The position numbers and the translations under genes were made by a program. A stretch of DNA of 64,000 nt from NCBI RefSeq assembly GCF_043290135.1, contig NC_134710.1, forward strand, positions 456,010,376-456,074,375, read 5' to 3'. Positions 20,936-34,873 of this stretch are shown piece by piece (within the stretch, counting starts at the first letter, position 1; each line of letters begins with the position of its first letter). The notes beneath the pieces are model-generated. The model was not told the DNA's origin. It worked only from the letters and a program-made list of their open reading frames with translations, and did no database searches. Origin of the DNA: Rhipicephalus microplus (Eukaryota; Arthropoda; Arachnida; Ixodida; Ixodidae).

Positions 20936-21914
20936 ACCAGTTGAACAAACTTTACAAAGCCAGTACGATGATATATAGCATTTCAATGAAGCAATTGAAA
21001 TAAAGCACTTCTGTAAAATGGTTACTGAAGTAAAGTGCCTAAAATATACTTACTAGTGTTCCAACCGCAGCCGTCGTGGTGGCACGGAGAAGGATGCCTT
21101 CCACTGGAGGCCGCCAGATAGATGGCAATAGCCGCAGGGACCGTGCTCTGCGAGCCAATGGCCGGGCAGCCAGAGCCAGAGCCCAAACGGAGTGGTGTTG
21201 GCGGCGTCTCTACCACGGCCGCGGCTGCCTCTCTGCCAACGCGCACGTGCGGCAGGGTTTAATGGGTTCTCTCAGCCCTCTTGGAACTGTAGAACTCTGG
21301 TTTGGAGGCGATGCGTAATTAAAGCAATAGTTGTTCGTTGCACTTTTAAAAACCTACGTACACCCCATTTTCATTATCATGGTACACAATATCGAGTGTT
21401 TGATAACAACGTTACCAATGAATGAATGAAGGCGCGTGGTTTCTGAGGGAAAATGTCAACTTTATTGAAGTTCCACAAAACTCAACAGTGAAACACGCGA
21501 CATTTGGTTGATTTATTTATGGCATTTTATTTACTTATTATAAGGTGAACTTTCTATTAGTGAAAGGTAGGATGAGTTCATTGCATCAAATTTATCCTCC
21601 ACTGATGTTCAGGCTAGCTGAACTTATTAAACGTAAATAGCATAATTTCATTCTAGCATAATTGTCTGAGTGCTACAGCACATATTGATTTTTTTCAATG
21701 CGAAGCATTCCTTAGCGAACTTGGGTGACTTTGAGCGTATGTATCTATGAAGCCACCTACGCCTCTTAGCTCTCCTGGCCGTATTAATATTGGTGTTCAT
21801 ACCAAAGTTGGTATGGCATGACATGACTGCATGTAGAATATACCTGACTAGTTGCAACATAAAAATAATGGCATGTGTGTAATGAATGTGATGATTTATA
21901 TTCCATGGTCCTGC
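20936..21914. other. Unannotated stretch
   Basis: Bases 21060-21320 are GC-rich with overlapping frames but no recognisable domain. The rest is AT-rich with nothing recognisable. Confidence 0.45.
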
Positions 21915-21926
21915 AGATCTTGCGGT

Positions 21927-22174
21927 GGTGCCCCGCCGCGGTGGTCTAGCGGCTAAGGTACACGGCTGCCAACCCGCAGGTCGCGGGTTCAAATCCCGGC
22001 TGCGGCGGCTGCATTTCTGATGGCGGCAGAAGTGTTGTAGGCCCGTGTGCTCAGATTTGGGTGCACGTTAAAGAACCCCAGGTGGTCGAAATTTCCGGAG
22101 CCCTTCACTGCAGCGTCTCTCATAATCATATGGTGGTTTTGGGACGTTAAACCCCACATATCAATCAATCAATG
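21927..22174 (+). mobile_element. Ruka SINE, full length
   Basis: It starts GCCCCGCCGCGGTGGTCTAG, has box A TGGTCTAGCGGCTAAGG and box B GGGTTCAAATCCCGG, the complete body, and a TCAATCAATCAA tail. A perfect 12-bp target duplication AGATCTTGCGGT flanks it (21915-21926 and 22175-22186). Confidence 0.95.
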
Positions 22175-22269
22175 AGATCTTGCGGTCGGTCTGTTCACAT
22201 GGCATGTTGCAAAACTGGCAAGGTATAGTATTATTACACGGTGAACACAAGTGACAGACCCTAACATAT

Positions 22270-23400
22270 AAATCATGACATGCGTGTCATGTAATAAAAT
22301 GACCATATGCCACGCTCATGATGCGCTCGCGGCTGTTTACATATGCCAAACTCGGTATCACAGTACGTGAATAGAAGACGAAGGTATTGGACTAGTGCAA
22401 ACGTGATAAGCATTATATACGTGTCATTTAATAACATCACTACTTGCTACGCTCCTGATGCACTCCCGGCCGTTTCGCTAGCTTCACAAGTACCAAACTC
22501 AGTATTACGCAACACGAATGAACGACATACATAAATGACACATGCAAGCATGACAATCACGACATTCGTGTCAAGCAACAACATTACTACCTACCATACT
22601 TATGATGCGCTCGCGGCTGTTTCGCTAGCTTCACATATTCCAAATTTAATATTACGTGGCGTCGATAAATGACGAAGGTATGCGGCTAGTACAAACATGA
22701 TAATCATTAGATGCGTGTCATGTGAAAGCACGACTAAATGCCACAGTCAAGGTGCTAATACATTTCGACGTGACGTCGTGTGCGTGCTCACCGGCGTTCA
22801 TTTCGCCGCGTCACACCGGCGTTGCCACGCCAGGCGCCGCTCCTTCCATATACTGGCAGGCGCGCGCCACGCTGTGTTTCTTTGACGCATGTGCGTTTCA
22901 GCACGTCCGGCGTCCCTCCGTCACGAAAAGAGTGAGACGCAGTTTTGTCTGAATAAAGCATTGGCATGAAATGCAGCATGTCACATTTCACACCTGTTGC
23001 CATCGGGCCACGCCGACGAACGCTGTTTGCGCCTGGCGTCAGATTACAGAGTGCTCGCGTTTTGCTTACGTAGTGTCGCTGTGCCCAGCGTGTGCGCGGG
23101 TTAACGCCACATTGAATTTTATTTGGCCCTTCATTAGGCGCTCGCGGCTGCTTCACTAGCTCCATATATACCAAATTAGGTGTTACGTGACGTCAATGGA
23201 TTACTAAATATATGAATAGTGCAAACTTGATAATCCTGACATGCGTGTCATGTAAGAACATGACAACATACCACACTCACAGCATGCTCGCGGCCATTTT
23301 CGCTAGCTCCACGTATACTAAATTCGGTATCACGTGACTGAATAGATGAAGGAGCTAAACGAAGAATCCAAACATAATAATCATGACACGGAAGTCATGT
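22270..23400. repeat. Tandem repeat of ~138-146 bp, interrupted
   Basis: The block ATGCGCTCGCGGCTGTTT recurs in variant form at about 22321, 22459, 22604, 23138 and 23284. Each unit contains GACATGCGTGTCATGTAA, a short palindrome, and CTAGCTTCACATAT. Between about 22760 and 23120 a GC-rich ~370-bp stretch replaces the expected units; it contains a run with GACGCAGTTTTGTCTGAATAAAG that looks like the end of another repeat. Confidence 0.75.
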
Positions 23401-26251
23401 ATGCCATCATTTGCCTCCAACTCATTACGTGGTGCTGATTTTGAAGTGATATATCATCATTTACCATTCGTGCTTCGCATATCGTCGATTGCCACTGTAC
23501 GTAGGATCGTCCAATTTTTTCATTGTTGAGGATTTTGGACACATTTTTTGAAACACACGGTACCCATGCGGACATTGTCAAGTGGTGCAAGAAAAACATT
23601 GAATATTACCTAAACAACATTAAAGGCTCATTTTGTAGAATTACCGGTGTTACCGACGGCGGTTTAGGCGAGAAATAATTTTGGCCTTGAAAAGCAATCG
23701 AGAGTTGCAAATAAAATAAATGGTACAAATTGTTAGTGAGGTTTTCACGGGAAACTTTACTGATACCATCAACTGTAATTCTGAAGGAGCGCTATTGTAG
23801 TGGCAATTGCTAGAATTTTTTCACTAACGACAGCTGGCGCAGTTAGTCTTCGATCCTTTCACTTTATGTATTTATCTTACAAGGCTCAGCAATCTGAGTA
23901 TACTCAACTAAAATATTCTAGTTCACTGTACTTCTGGGTCTGCAGGGCCACTGAATAATAATACGCGCTCGTTTTTAGAGCAGTATCCACTCACACAATA
24001 TGAAAAAAAACGGGAGCTCTCCTTGCGCCTCCTTTTTAGCGACGACATTCCGGTTTCATGAAGGGACGCAAGCGTGAACAATGCACCCAGAAAAAAAAAA
24101 ACACGGCAAAAACATGCGGAGGCATGCGCTATGTGCGTAACAGCAGAAATGCCCCTCAACTACACCGCAAGAGACTGGGTTAACGAACGCACATCCGAAG
24201 TGCATCCAAAGCGCAAGCGACGCGCGTTTTCGGTGTGCCCCGCCGCTCGGATAGCACGGTCCCTAAGTGCGTCGCCGTCTGGTGGCCGCCGGAGGAATGC
24301 GTCATTGGCAGTGCAAGCGACTCCCATTGGTAGCGCTCGGCGGTCGGCACACTAGTACGTATATTCTAGGCACTATGGCTGAATTACCCGAAGACAACTA
24401 ATTCATCAATGAGTTAAGAAATTATCGTCATTAATTAACTGCAGCACTTTGCTTTTGGCATATCACTCAGGAAGAAGGCATTAGCTTAATAATTGGCTCC
24501 GCCCAAGTTTGAAAGTTTTTTGTAAAAGAAGTCACTTAGCATAAAGATCACAAAAGTCTTCTTTCCATTCAAACATCGCTGAATTGCACAGTGTAAAGAC
24601 GCTTAAATGATGCAACCATTCTTCTACTCGCAAACGCAAACTTTTGTGTGCTACGGGCAAGTATCTGCATGAGCGACGGCCTAATGCAGAAAGGTGGCAG
24701 CTCTAATCGCCAAGAACATTGCGCAACTTTTTCCCGTGATATGTCTGGTTTTCATTCATGGCATAGAAGTTATGCACAGCGTGAATTACGTCCGCCTCGC
24801 AACATTGTGCTCATTTTAAAGGGATATATCAACCTTCCTCCTTCGAGCTTCGCATGGTATTGATTCCCACAGTACGTGGGACCTACGAATTTTTTTGTAT
24901 TGTAACATATCTGGGTTTTATACATCTTAATTTTAAGACACATTATTCTTCACCATTTTCAAAAGGCCACTAAACTCAGATTTGCTAAGAGACACATGTC
25001 ACTAAATTCTTTTCTCGCTTCCATCGCAGCCTACATATGCTCGTCGTACGAAGACATTGTGGAAGACGTCCGGACAAGCCTGTCCTGAATGCTGGCTCGT
25101 AGAAAAGCTGGCTGCTGGTGTACGGAAGCAGTGCATGGCTTCTGTTTAGTGTAGAGGGAGGACTGCACACAGCCACCCGGTAGGTAAATCCAAGGAGCAC
25201 GCAGAGCCAGCATGTTCAAAAGTAAGCTTTTTTCTTTTCCTTTCAAAAAGTGAGCGCTGTAAGTTAAGTAAATAAAAGTCACCTTTGCAGATAGTTATGT
25301 ATACAGGGGGAACCAATGTCAGACAAAAATTATCACGGTCAGCAGTGCGGTTGAGTAAGATTCAATATTGAACTCATTAGTGACCACAGCAAAAGGCCAT
25401 GTATGCATAAATATTTAAGCCAGTCACATTTTACATAACTTCACTTTTAAGAGTTCTAGCATCCCGGTGCTCAGAATACTGCAGCAGAGTTTAGTTGCGG
25501 CTTGCATGAATTTGTTCGCAGAACAATGACCACTAGTACAGAGTCCTTGATGTAATGCATATTTTCTGACCATGGGTCGATGGCATGATCAAGCATTAAA
25601 CTGGTTACCGTTTTATTATTGGCTGGTGATAGCAAGAACTGACTGCTCGTCATATGAGCAAGTAATAATTTGCTCATTCTCACTGCCTTGCACGCATAAT
25701 CATCAAAAGCGAAATTAAACTTTAGAACGGGAAATCCACGGCCATAAACTTGCTCAAAAATGTTTCAAGTGGCACTGTATAGAAAACGACTGCCTCCAAC
25801 TTTTGAATGCAGACATACCCACTTACATCAGTTACGAAAATTGCATTATTCTAATTGATTGGGCAGCTGACAGCATTACTTTCTTTGTTTCCTTCTGGCC
25901 ACAGTTTATCCGCAAACGTGTTATTCGCTGTTTTTGGGGCTGAATAATATTTTATGTACAAAGCACATCTCTGAATATGTGAGAGCTACTTACTAAGGTT
26001 TTTAATACCTATTTTGTTTTTTCACGATCTAATGATTGATTTGCCTTCATGACTCGCATGTAATGTTTTTATGTGCAATAGCCTTTCTAAGATAAATCTT
26101 TTTGTTGTGATAAAAAACTAGCACAACAATCATTTTATTTTTACTGCGGCATGTTTTATGATAATAAGGTTTTTCTAACCTTAGGCATTTCATTGTCTTC
26201 CGCAAGTTCATTTCATAAGTGCAATCAATAAGTGATTTCCTAATGTCATAC
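23401..26251. other. Gene-poor stretch
   Basis: Mostly AT-rich. A GC-richer island at 24080-24350 has an open frame of 93 codons that is rich in Arg and Ser and matches no family I recognise. No other structure seen. Confidence 0.45.
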
Positions 26252-26362
26252 CCCTACTGAAACGTTCAGTATGAAATTTTACGGAAAATATATGGACTCC
26301 GTAATATTTCCTGATGCTACATACGGAAAAAATATGGAGTTTTATGGAAATATACCGAAGTT

Positions 26363-26640
26363 GTATGGCATTTACGGAAGGCTTCTTATGAAGTATAAGG
26401 AAGGATAAGGAAATGGTATGGCGTATACGGAAAGCTTTTTATGGAGTATACGTAAGGATAAGGAAAATGTATGGCATATATGGAAGGCTTTTTATAGAGT
26501 ATATGAAAGGATAAGGAAAGATAAGGAAACTTATGGAGCATACGGAGAGTTCATGATAGAAGATATGGAAGGATAAGGAAAGTGTATGGAGTGTACAGAA
26601 GCTTTCATAAGGAAAATGCAGAATGTAACGTCTTACGGAA
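26363..26640. repeat. Minisatellite of ~53-bp units
   Basis: Units start with GTATGG at about 26363, 26416, 26469, 26531 and 26583, spaced 53, 53, 62 and 52 bp. Each holds a TACGGAAGGCTTTTTATGG-like half and an AAGGATAAGGAAA half. Confidence 0.85.
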
Positions 26641-28302
26641 ATATACAGATTTTGTAAGGTGCTTACGAAAATGTGCAATAGTAAATGAAAGGCATGTGGA
26701 TTGTTGCAAAAATGTGGAAACTCTACAGTTGTTGTCACATTTTCAGCAGGAAATCCGAGCTCTATAAAGTTATAAATGAATGCACAGTGACATATATAGT
26801 ACAAAAAAATAACGCAGGCTGGTCTGTGTTGTCAGTCACCGCTGTTCGCCTTTTTCCAGAATGAATACAACTTCTGCAGATGATCAGGTGCTAAAGTCTG
26901 TCACACAGAAAATGTGTCATTCACAAGGAATGACAATAACAGTCATTTTACTTGCATGCTGTCACACGAAAACAAATCACGCAAAAAAGCATAACCTCAA
27001 GGGCTCGTTTTTTGGTAGAAACAATAATAATGAGAACTAAATTCAATGTGAATGATCTTGTCAATATTAGTGAAATTGTTCTCATTAACATTGCCAAAGA
27101 GAAATGTCATTTTAAAATATCGACCATGAGCTTAGCTCTCCTGAGCACCGACAAAAGAAATGAAAATCCATGAAAACTAATTTCATGTAGCCTAAAAATA
27201 ATTTTTATTGATAGTATGTGCTCCTACAATATAAATACAGCTATACACAACTTCCCACAGCTTCCCGACAGAAACGAGGTAGGGGCAGAGGGAGTGGTCA
27301 GAAAAATAATTAAGTATGAGAGCACAACTGATATGTAAAAACACCTAATGGTGCTTATCATTGATGCACGGATGGTCGTGTGTAGAGCTGGGTCATTTTG
27401 AGATTTTCAAAAGCATTGTTTCAGACCGCCATGCAGATTACGCTTCTATTGTAGTGCTACATAAGACACAACTTATGGGCCAGCTTTAATGAATAAGAAG
27501 ATTATAGGTTAAACAAATGCTTTAAAATATATCATATCAAGGTGGCATGGACGCATACAAGCTAGGTAAAGCGCAATAATGTGAGGACGCATGAGCTTCT
27601 CTTGATGCTTCAGTTCTACATAGATGCTTCAACTGTCCTGCAAAGAAATTTAACCAATGTCTGTGTGTGCAACATTGTCCATTTTAAACTATCTATATGT
27701 ATATATAAAATTCCTACTGCGAGTTAAGCTACGTAGCACTCCATAACTCTTCCTTTAATTAAGGGCAATTTTTCAAACAATCAACAATATTCATTTTCTG
27801 TCTCATGACTTCGTGCCCGCAATTCTTGGTTTGGCTCGATCACAATTGTGCAGCCCTTATTTTGGAGGAATCAAAAAACATCAACCAAAATTTTGGAACT
27901 GCTTCTCGGTATATTGCCTTCCCTCAACTGCCACAGCTTGAGATGAGTCATATAGCAAGTCTCGCGAATGCCTAGGGCCTACCCTTGAAGAAACTGGTCC
28001 GGCTGTGAAATGCTCAGTTTTTTCTCTAATAAATTTTTTGGTTTGAGTTTTTTCACTTCTCGAGTCCCTTCACAATCAAGCAGACCCAATGTTCCCCTTA
28101 ACCCTTAATTTTGTTATATTATGAAATAAATAAAAAAAATAATAACGAAAATAAAAATACTAATAACTGTGTTGCGCAAAAAACACAGTCCCACATACGT
28201 ACTTAAACGCAATATTGCTTTTATTTTGTTTTAGAACCTAAGGCATTAGAAAAGATAGCAGTACAATAAAAACGTAGAAATAAAAACAAAAAAAATTACA
28301 CT
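26641..28302. other. Gene-poor AT-rich stretch
   Basis: No gene or clear repeat seen. It includes simple A-rich runs near 28130-28300. Confidence 0.5.
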
Positions 28303-28386
28303 TGGCGGGACTCGAACCTGCGCCATTCAGTTGTGCTCGCGTACGTGAACTGAGTGCGTTAGCTTGCTAAGCTATTCGCGCTAAGG
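28303..28386 (-). repeat. tRNA-like sequence, possibly a SINE head
   Basis: On the minus strand it has a box-A-like TAGCTTAGCAAGCTAACGC and a box-B-like GGTTCGAGTCCCGCC. The D arm and T arm can form, but I cannot pair an acceptor stem, so a functional tRNA is unlikely. A T-rich run follows downstream on the same strand. Confidence 0.4.
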
Positions 28387-31300
28387 AGTGCACGAGAGTT
28401 TAAGTAATGTATATGAATTTGCTTTTTACACGCTATGTGTTGGCATATTTATGTACGATATGCGATCGTATCTATTGTTGTGTGCATATGTTTTGGGATT
28501 GTATATACGTCACATGCTTCTCGCATGTCTTTCAACTATAGATTGCTGCCCCGCCGCGGATGCAAAGAAGTATTTTTACACCCACACACAAGCTTGAGCA
28601 GTTGAAGCTTGTTTCCCGGGGCTCTCTTGCGATTGAGTCGGCCACCACAGGGAATTAGAGTGATACGCCATTGATCCCTGCATCTAGCTGTATTCCACTT
28701 AGTAGCTCTATCGCTTGATGACAAATCGCGCGCGGGGCGTGACGCTATTGCGCACGACCATGCCTCGCATAGTGGCGACATCAGCTGATTGCGCCAGCCG
28801 GCTTGCTTCGATTTGCTTCAGAGCAAAGAAATGTCATACCTTGAAAGATTGCGTACTGCACTATGTCAAAATGTTACTGCTTTGTAGCCATTCTATGATT
28901 CATTGAGAATTGATAACTCTGATATCACTACTGTAGAGCTTTGCGTCAGCGACACGCACCGAACGTGAAACCGCACTACGTCTGTCGTAGAAGCAGTAGG
29001 AAGCTGTCGTCTGCTAGAACAAAAACAAAACAAAGACCTGGAAAATATTCATAAGTTGTAACTTGTTGTTTGAATAACCGTTTATCACTTTTAAAGTTAT
29101 TTTGCCAGATAACATACATTTTTTTTCAGTTCATAGCAGCGACAGATGTTTTTTTTTATTTTCCTCACACAGATATCTCAGTCAAATCCATTCACAGCTA
29201 AAGCCACATGTTGTTTGTCTTCTTTCTTTTCGTGGGCATGCCGTTTCGGTGCGTCTATGTGTTCGCGCTGCTACACACGAGAGCACGAAATGTTAAATTT
29301 ACGCAAGGAAGCGCCGTTCCTCGTTCGTGTGATGTGCTAAGATTGCGCCCTATTCCCGCGGTTGTTCGAGTGCAGATCAAGTGCGAGTCGTCCAAGGAAT
29401 CGGCGGGTTGGGCGGGCGCTCGAAGGACTCCGAGGTGACGGCTGACGCCTGTGGTCGCTTCACTCAGGACAGTGTGAAAGAAACTAAATGTAAGGGGGAC
29501 ACTTTTTTATGTAGACCAATTATGCCACTCAGTGCAAGTGTGTGTTGCTGCACTCGAACGAGGCGTCGTGAAACGGCAACCTTACGCGCCTTTGCGAGTG
29601 CGGTTGCCGATTCGCTTTGACAATGCTAACGCCAGCAGGGCCATGGCGCATCGGCGCGGCCTTACTGGAGCTTATTCGAGACAACTGCGGCAACATGCAT
29701 GTGTATGATGATCGATTTTTCTCATATGGGAAATGTAGTGAGGAAGACGCACATGGCGCTTGCTACGTTGATGATTATACGAAGCCTGCAGTGCCATTTG
29801 ATGCAAAGCAGCATTTTGTTTACGTTCGCGGGCGATACAATTTGTAACTTGGCTCGATTCACCTAGCCAACCGCCTAAGTGGGTTGATTAGCATACGTTC
29901 ACGGTAGAGCGTTATTATGCCCCTAAACAGTGGCGTGTGCTTGTTAAAAGATATAATGTGCGTGCCTAGTGTAGAGAGAGAGAGGTGTTCGTGCAATCTG
30001 CATGTGTACCTGCAAGACACCTTTGCTTGTAACTAATATTGTACCGGCCAGCACCTACATTGTACGCCTGACTTTGAAGAAAACTTGCATGCACAATGTG
30101 CGATTTTGTAATCTGCCAGAGTTGCTTTTTATAAAATAATACACTGCCAGCAAGTTCAAATTATGTTTCGCTGCTGTGTGGCAGGGGCTCGGTTATCACG
30201 CTGTTGTGTAGTTGCTGATGCAAGCACTTAAAGTTTTAATGCTTTAATATTTCTCATCTAACTCATCAGGTGTTTGGCTGTTTCAGCACAAACAAGGCAA
30301 AGAGAGAAGGAAGACGGGTAATGACAGGACCAGTGCCGACTTTTGTTTGCAGGAGAATACCCTTGTTGGTGTATTTATTGTTACAGCCTTTCTGTGTTGC
30401 TTTTTTGCCCAATTTATGCAACAACACAGTTGTCAGCAATATGAGAGAGAACACTGAAATTTGCTTTTAAAGATCATGGAGACTAAATGCCTAGTAACTC
30501 ACAGCACAAAGTAACAACAAAAGACATCAGTATGATCAATGTGGATGAGTACAGTCTTGCATCTAAAAAATATATTGTGCAAAATGTTGCCTAAGTAAGA
30601 AACCTCTCTATGTTTGCAAATAGTGTGACGTCACTTCGAGCACCGTGCCAGCCATTCCCTCCCTCTGGGCAAGGGCTGGTTGGCAAGGAAGTTGTTTGTG
30701 ACGTTCCTGATAGACCACTGAGATGTATGCGATTCTAAACCTGTAGCCTAATATATACGTAATCTTTTGTGCAGTTACATCGCTGCATCTGACACCTACA
30801 ACCTATTTGCATATTTACATTGTTCCCTTAGGACCTAACAAACTTGTTGTTTGCATTGTCACTTCATGAATATCGAGCGGTAAAGCTACTGAGTATATGT
30901 GAAACAAGAATCTCTGCTTATTACATGAAGACATATGAGGCCTTCGATAAAACGAGTTATACCTTTATTGAGCTTGCGTACTAGTCGGGGCGATTCATAC
31001 ATGCAGCTTCAGCAAATGGTATCTTCCAGCCCGGTGACCTTGCAATTTTTTTCGGCACACAGCGCAAACACCGAGATGTACCCACTCGCAGATGGTCACG
31101 TCAAGTGCATATTTACCTTGACTAAAATGTCGAATCAAGTTTTTTCATCGACCGGTCCCTGCCATGAGTGCTAACGTCTTTGCAAACAAGACACAATGTT
31201 ATTGACACTGCACACACCACACACAGTATTCTCAGTTGAACTGATATTCTCAATGCTTTTCAATGCACACTACATGCCGCAATCAACAGTGCACATTTTT

Positions 31301-34300
31301 GAAGACTATGCCGCTTTTGCTCGCACAGGCCACCACGTGTGTTCACTTCAAGATAAACAGACAGCGTGGCAAATATTTTACCACACAGTTTACCACACAG
31401 CTGGATGTTTGCTGACACATACTACAGCTAATGTCGACATTGTAACGTGAAGTGTAAGCTTTGAAAAATTAAAACTTGCCCCGAATACTGCACGACTGTA
31501 CCGGGCTGAGCCACCAGCGGGAGTGTTTTTCCAGCCACACCTTTTACATGTGCCAGTGACATCATGCTGTGACGTACCTCGGTAGGGGCCTATCGGTGCA
31601 TACTTTATGTGAATGAGGGTCCTGTTAGTGAAAGCAGGCATTGTTGATTTCGTAACTTGTTCATGCCCAACTGGACCTTCATTTGCACAAGTTGTCTGAC
31701 TGATATTCAGGCAAACTTTTGTGTAATAATGTATACAGTTGGCAGTCTGTGCTTGCCCCATACTGTTGGTACAGGTGTTTCTTGTTGTTACTTTGCACTG
31801 CTCATTACTGCTCACCTACAGAAACTAGCCTATCTTGCCGCTGTTTTGGACAAGATGCAGCTGGCAAGTGCGATAGTGTTCATAACTCTAAATTCTCGAG
31901 CAAAAATTATCGTTTCATATTCAGTTAGTTGCATTCATATAAGTACATTATAAGAAATCATTGATTAAACATGAATCCGTGTTCCTTTACATAATGCTCA
32001 CAACTTTTATATCAAATTGAATGGTGTTTATAAAAAACTTGGGTTTTAGCTAAACTTCATGCTCTTTTCTCGAACAGCTGACAAAACCCTATTGCATGCT
32101 TACTTGCCATGAATCGGGCTGTGTTCGAAATACATTGCAATTCTTCACCGGACTGCCAGTACACTTCAAATTGGGGGAACATTTATTAACCATGGATTGA
32201 ATAACAATGAACGGAAAGAAAGAAGCGGCAGGCCGGGATACTTGATATTGGCATCCGTTTTGCTACCCAGCGCATTATCATGCAAACTTCCTATAGAGTG
32301 GTTATGCGTCTTGCATGTGTGTCTGTAAACAAAGAACTTTGGGTAGAACTATATTTATCCTACAAATGGTTGCAGGACTTTGGAGGCTGTAGGGCTGCCT
32401 AGGAATGGTGGAATCCCTGGACATGTGTTCAATCATGCTGCATCAGCTCCTTAGTGTTTTCACGGCATCTTTACAGATGTGTTGGGTGAGCAAAGCAAGC
32501 AGGTTTCAACACAAGGAAAAGTATAATATGGCAGCACCTCTTGTGCGTGCCTTACATCCCAAGTATATCAAATATTTATCTTGCCTTGTGACCTGTAATT
32601 TTTAAAGAGACACTTCTTTTTGCTTTATATTTGAGTCTTGATGCTTCGACAGCAATGTATTTGTGTTTGACAGCAAGTGTTCTCGAACAAATAACTGATC
32701 TGAATAATGACAAAACACCCTTCATACTTGGTCCTTAGCATAAGCTAGAACATATCTGTAGATGATTCAATTATTCCTTTATTGCTGGCATGATAGTGGG
32801 CAAGTAGCAAAGGCAAATTCAGATTGGAGTGGTCGGTGACGTCTGTTTAGGCTCTGCCATATGTCTTTGCAACCAGAGTTACTTGTGGCCACATATACAA
32901 TGAAGCCACATGACGTGCATTCTAAATGAGATTACCATATCACATTTCACTGCATCTTAGTATGCGCCAAACAAATGCAGATATCATTAGCTTGCCACTA
33001 TAAAGGATCCTAAACCAATACAAGGTTGAAATTTAGTCGTGGTGTTGCAGCTGTGTATGACTCTACAATGGATGCGTAGCCGTGATAATTTGTCTATATT
33101 TTGTCGCAATAGTAATGTTACACACATTGTAAGATACAAAAGAGGTCCTTGCTTATTTCGCTTTTTTTCGCTATGCTTCTTTCTTGTCTCTTCTTGCCAT
33201 GCGTTCCTCCTCACTGTACAAGGAGCAAGAGCAGTGGGCACACAAACACGTAATAAAAAAATGTTGTAAGGTGAGAACTGAGAAGCTGAACACTTCCAAA
33301 AGCCTCAAAGAGGTAAAGGTATTGTTTCTAGCTACTTTTTGGGCACCCATAGCTAGTTGTGCTGCTGCAGTTAAAAAAAAGTTAAATGTTAAAAATAATT
33401 TGGAGGTGGTTTGGCACCCATAATTGCAGTTACATACAGAACTAGGTTTCAATGCGTAAGCAAAATCTGTTCACTCTAAATCAATCCTAATGATATTTGA
33501 AATTCAGGAAATATTCACAGAAAAGCTCAGGAAAAGGCTAAGTGGTTGCCCCTTGAACGTGAAGGAGATACCCTTCTTCTAAAAGGTCAATAGACAGTCT
33601 AGTAGTCTCGATATTACATGCACTATAAAATATTCTGGTGTGGTGCTTTTCATGCATGTTATAATGAGAGGGGTTTTTAATAGAACTGTTGTCACTTTGC
33701 CCTGCATTGCTGAAATTGTTCACATAGTTATAATACATGAACGACTTTATGCCTTTTGATTTTATGCAAATGGTTGGCTTACCCAGTCGGTTTAACTTGA
33801 TTTGGATAAAATCATAATATGCTCTAAAAATTTTTTTACTATACAGCAGGTTTATTTTTAAAATACGCGACCATTGATGTGAACGCAGTTGGTGGCGTGC
33901 TTGATTAATCCTTCACTATCACCACTCTAACTACACCTGCTACCGTGCATAGTGCGACAAAAGTAATGGTACTTAACATTACTGGCAGCATACACTTTTA
34001 TGTCTCAAAATAGGTTAAGAAGCCAGGTAAAATGTGTGTACGTTTTTTTTTTCGCTCCAACTAAATATTCAGGTCTACTTAAAGTAACTTCCGCTCTTTT
34101 AAGGTCCTCAAACTTTTAGGTGTTCAAAAGAAGTATCAATGCCATATACTTTCTTTGTCAGCCTACTCACCACTCTAATAATGAGAATTACCCGACAACA
34201 TTACCCAGTAAAATAAAGGGATGTTATAAAAAGTAATGCCAATTCAATTGTTAAAAAACGTTGCCAAGTTACGTTTTTGTTCACTTTTCTTTTCACAATT

Positions 34301-34760
34301 TTGTTAAGGTTACTTTTGATAACTTCCCCGATAGTTTGTTTGGCATCATTTTCTGCTAGTTCTCATTATAATGTGTTCAACAAAGGCAACAAACCCTTAA
34401 ATGTATAGTTCTTTCCTTTACTCGTAAATCTGAAACAGTGAATCTCAGTAATCTTAGCGGTGTGTGACTTGTTTTTTCTTTTGATCAGTTGTGCATGTGT
34501 TCAAGTACATGCATTTAGGTGGGAGGGCGAACTATTGCGTCCTCCTGTGACTAGCAGCTTTTCTGAGAACTGACAGATGCATATTGGTGCCAAAGAAGTA
34601 TAGGGATATTGGAAGTAATCGTAACGTAATTGCAAGCGTAATGTAATTGCCAGTAGGCAAAAAAAGGTGTGCCACACTCGCCATAATGGTAACAGGCAGC
34701 GCTGACTGACTCTTCCATGTATAAATGCACATATATACCGTACAAAATGGAAGAGGGATA
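28387..34760. other. Gene-poor stretch
   Basis: Only short frames. One of 76 codons at 29617-29847 (contains DDYTKPAVPFDAKQHFVYV) reads like coding sequence but matches nothing I recognise. Frames at 30935-31953 overlap on both strands. Nothing else supportable. Confidence 0.4.
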
Positions 34761-34873
34761 GCCGCCATGGTAGCTCAGTTGATAGAGCATCGGACATGTT
34801 ATTCGAAGTTCGCAGGCTTGGTTCCTGTACAGGGTAGGTTATCTTTTTTTTCTACTTTTCTTTCTTAACAATT
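34761..34873 (+). mobile_element. tRNA-derived SINE
   Basis: GCCGCCATGGTAGCTCAGTT opens a tRNA-like head with a D arm (GCTC..GAGC), an anticodon-like arm (TCGGA..TTCGA) and a T arm (CAGGCTTGGTTCCTG). The acceptor stem is not maintained. A pyrimidine-rich tail follows the head, as in tRNA-derived SINEs. Unrelated to the Ruka head. Confidence 0.6.

Noticed and set aside
22270..23400. CRISPR-like periodic repeat
   Set aside because: The whole unit diverges together, as in satellite DNA.
26363..26640. CRISPR array
   Set aside because: Units are contiguous with no unique spacers, and the host is a eukaryote.
28303..28386. Functional tRNA gene
   Set aside because: No pairing acceptor stem and no clear anticodon arm.
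34761..34836. Functional tRNA gene
   Set aside because: Acceptor stem not maintained and a SINE-like tail follows; the anticodon position cannot be set with confidence.
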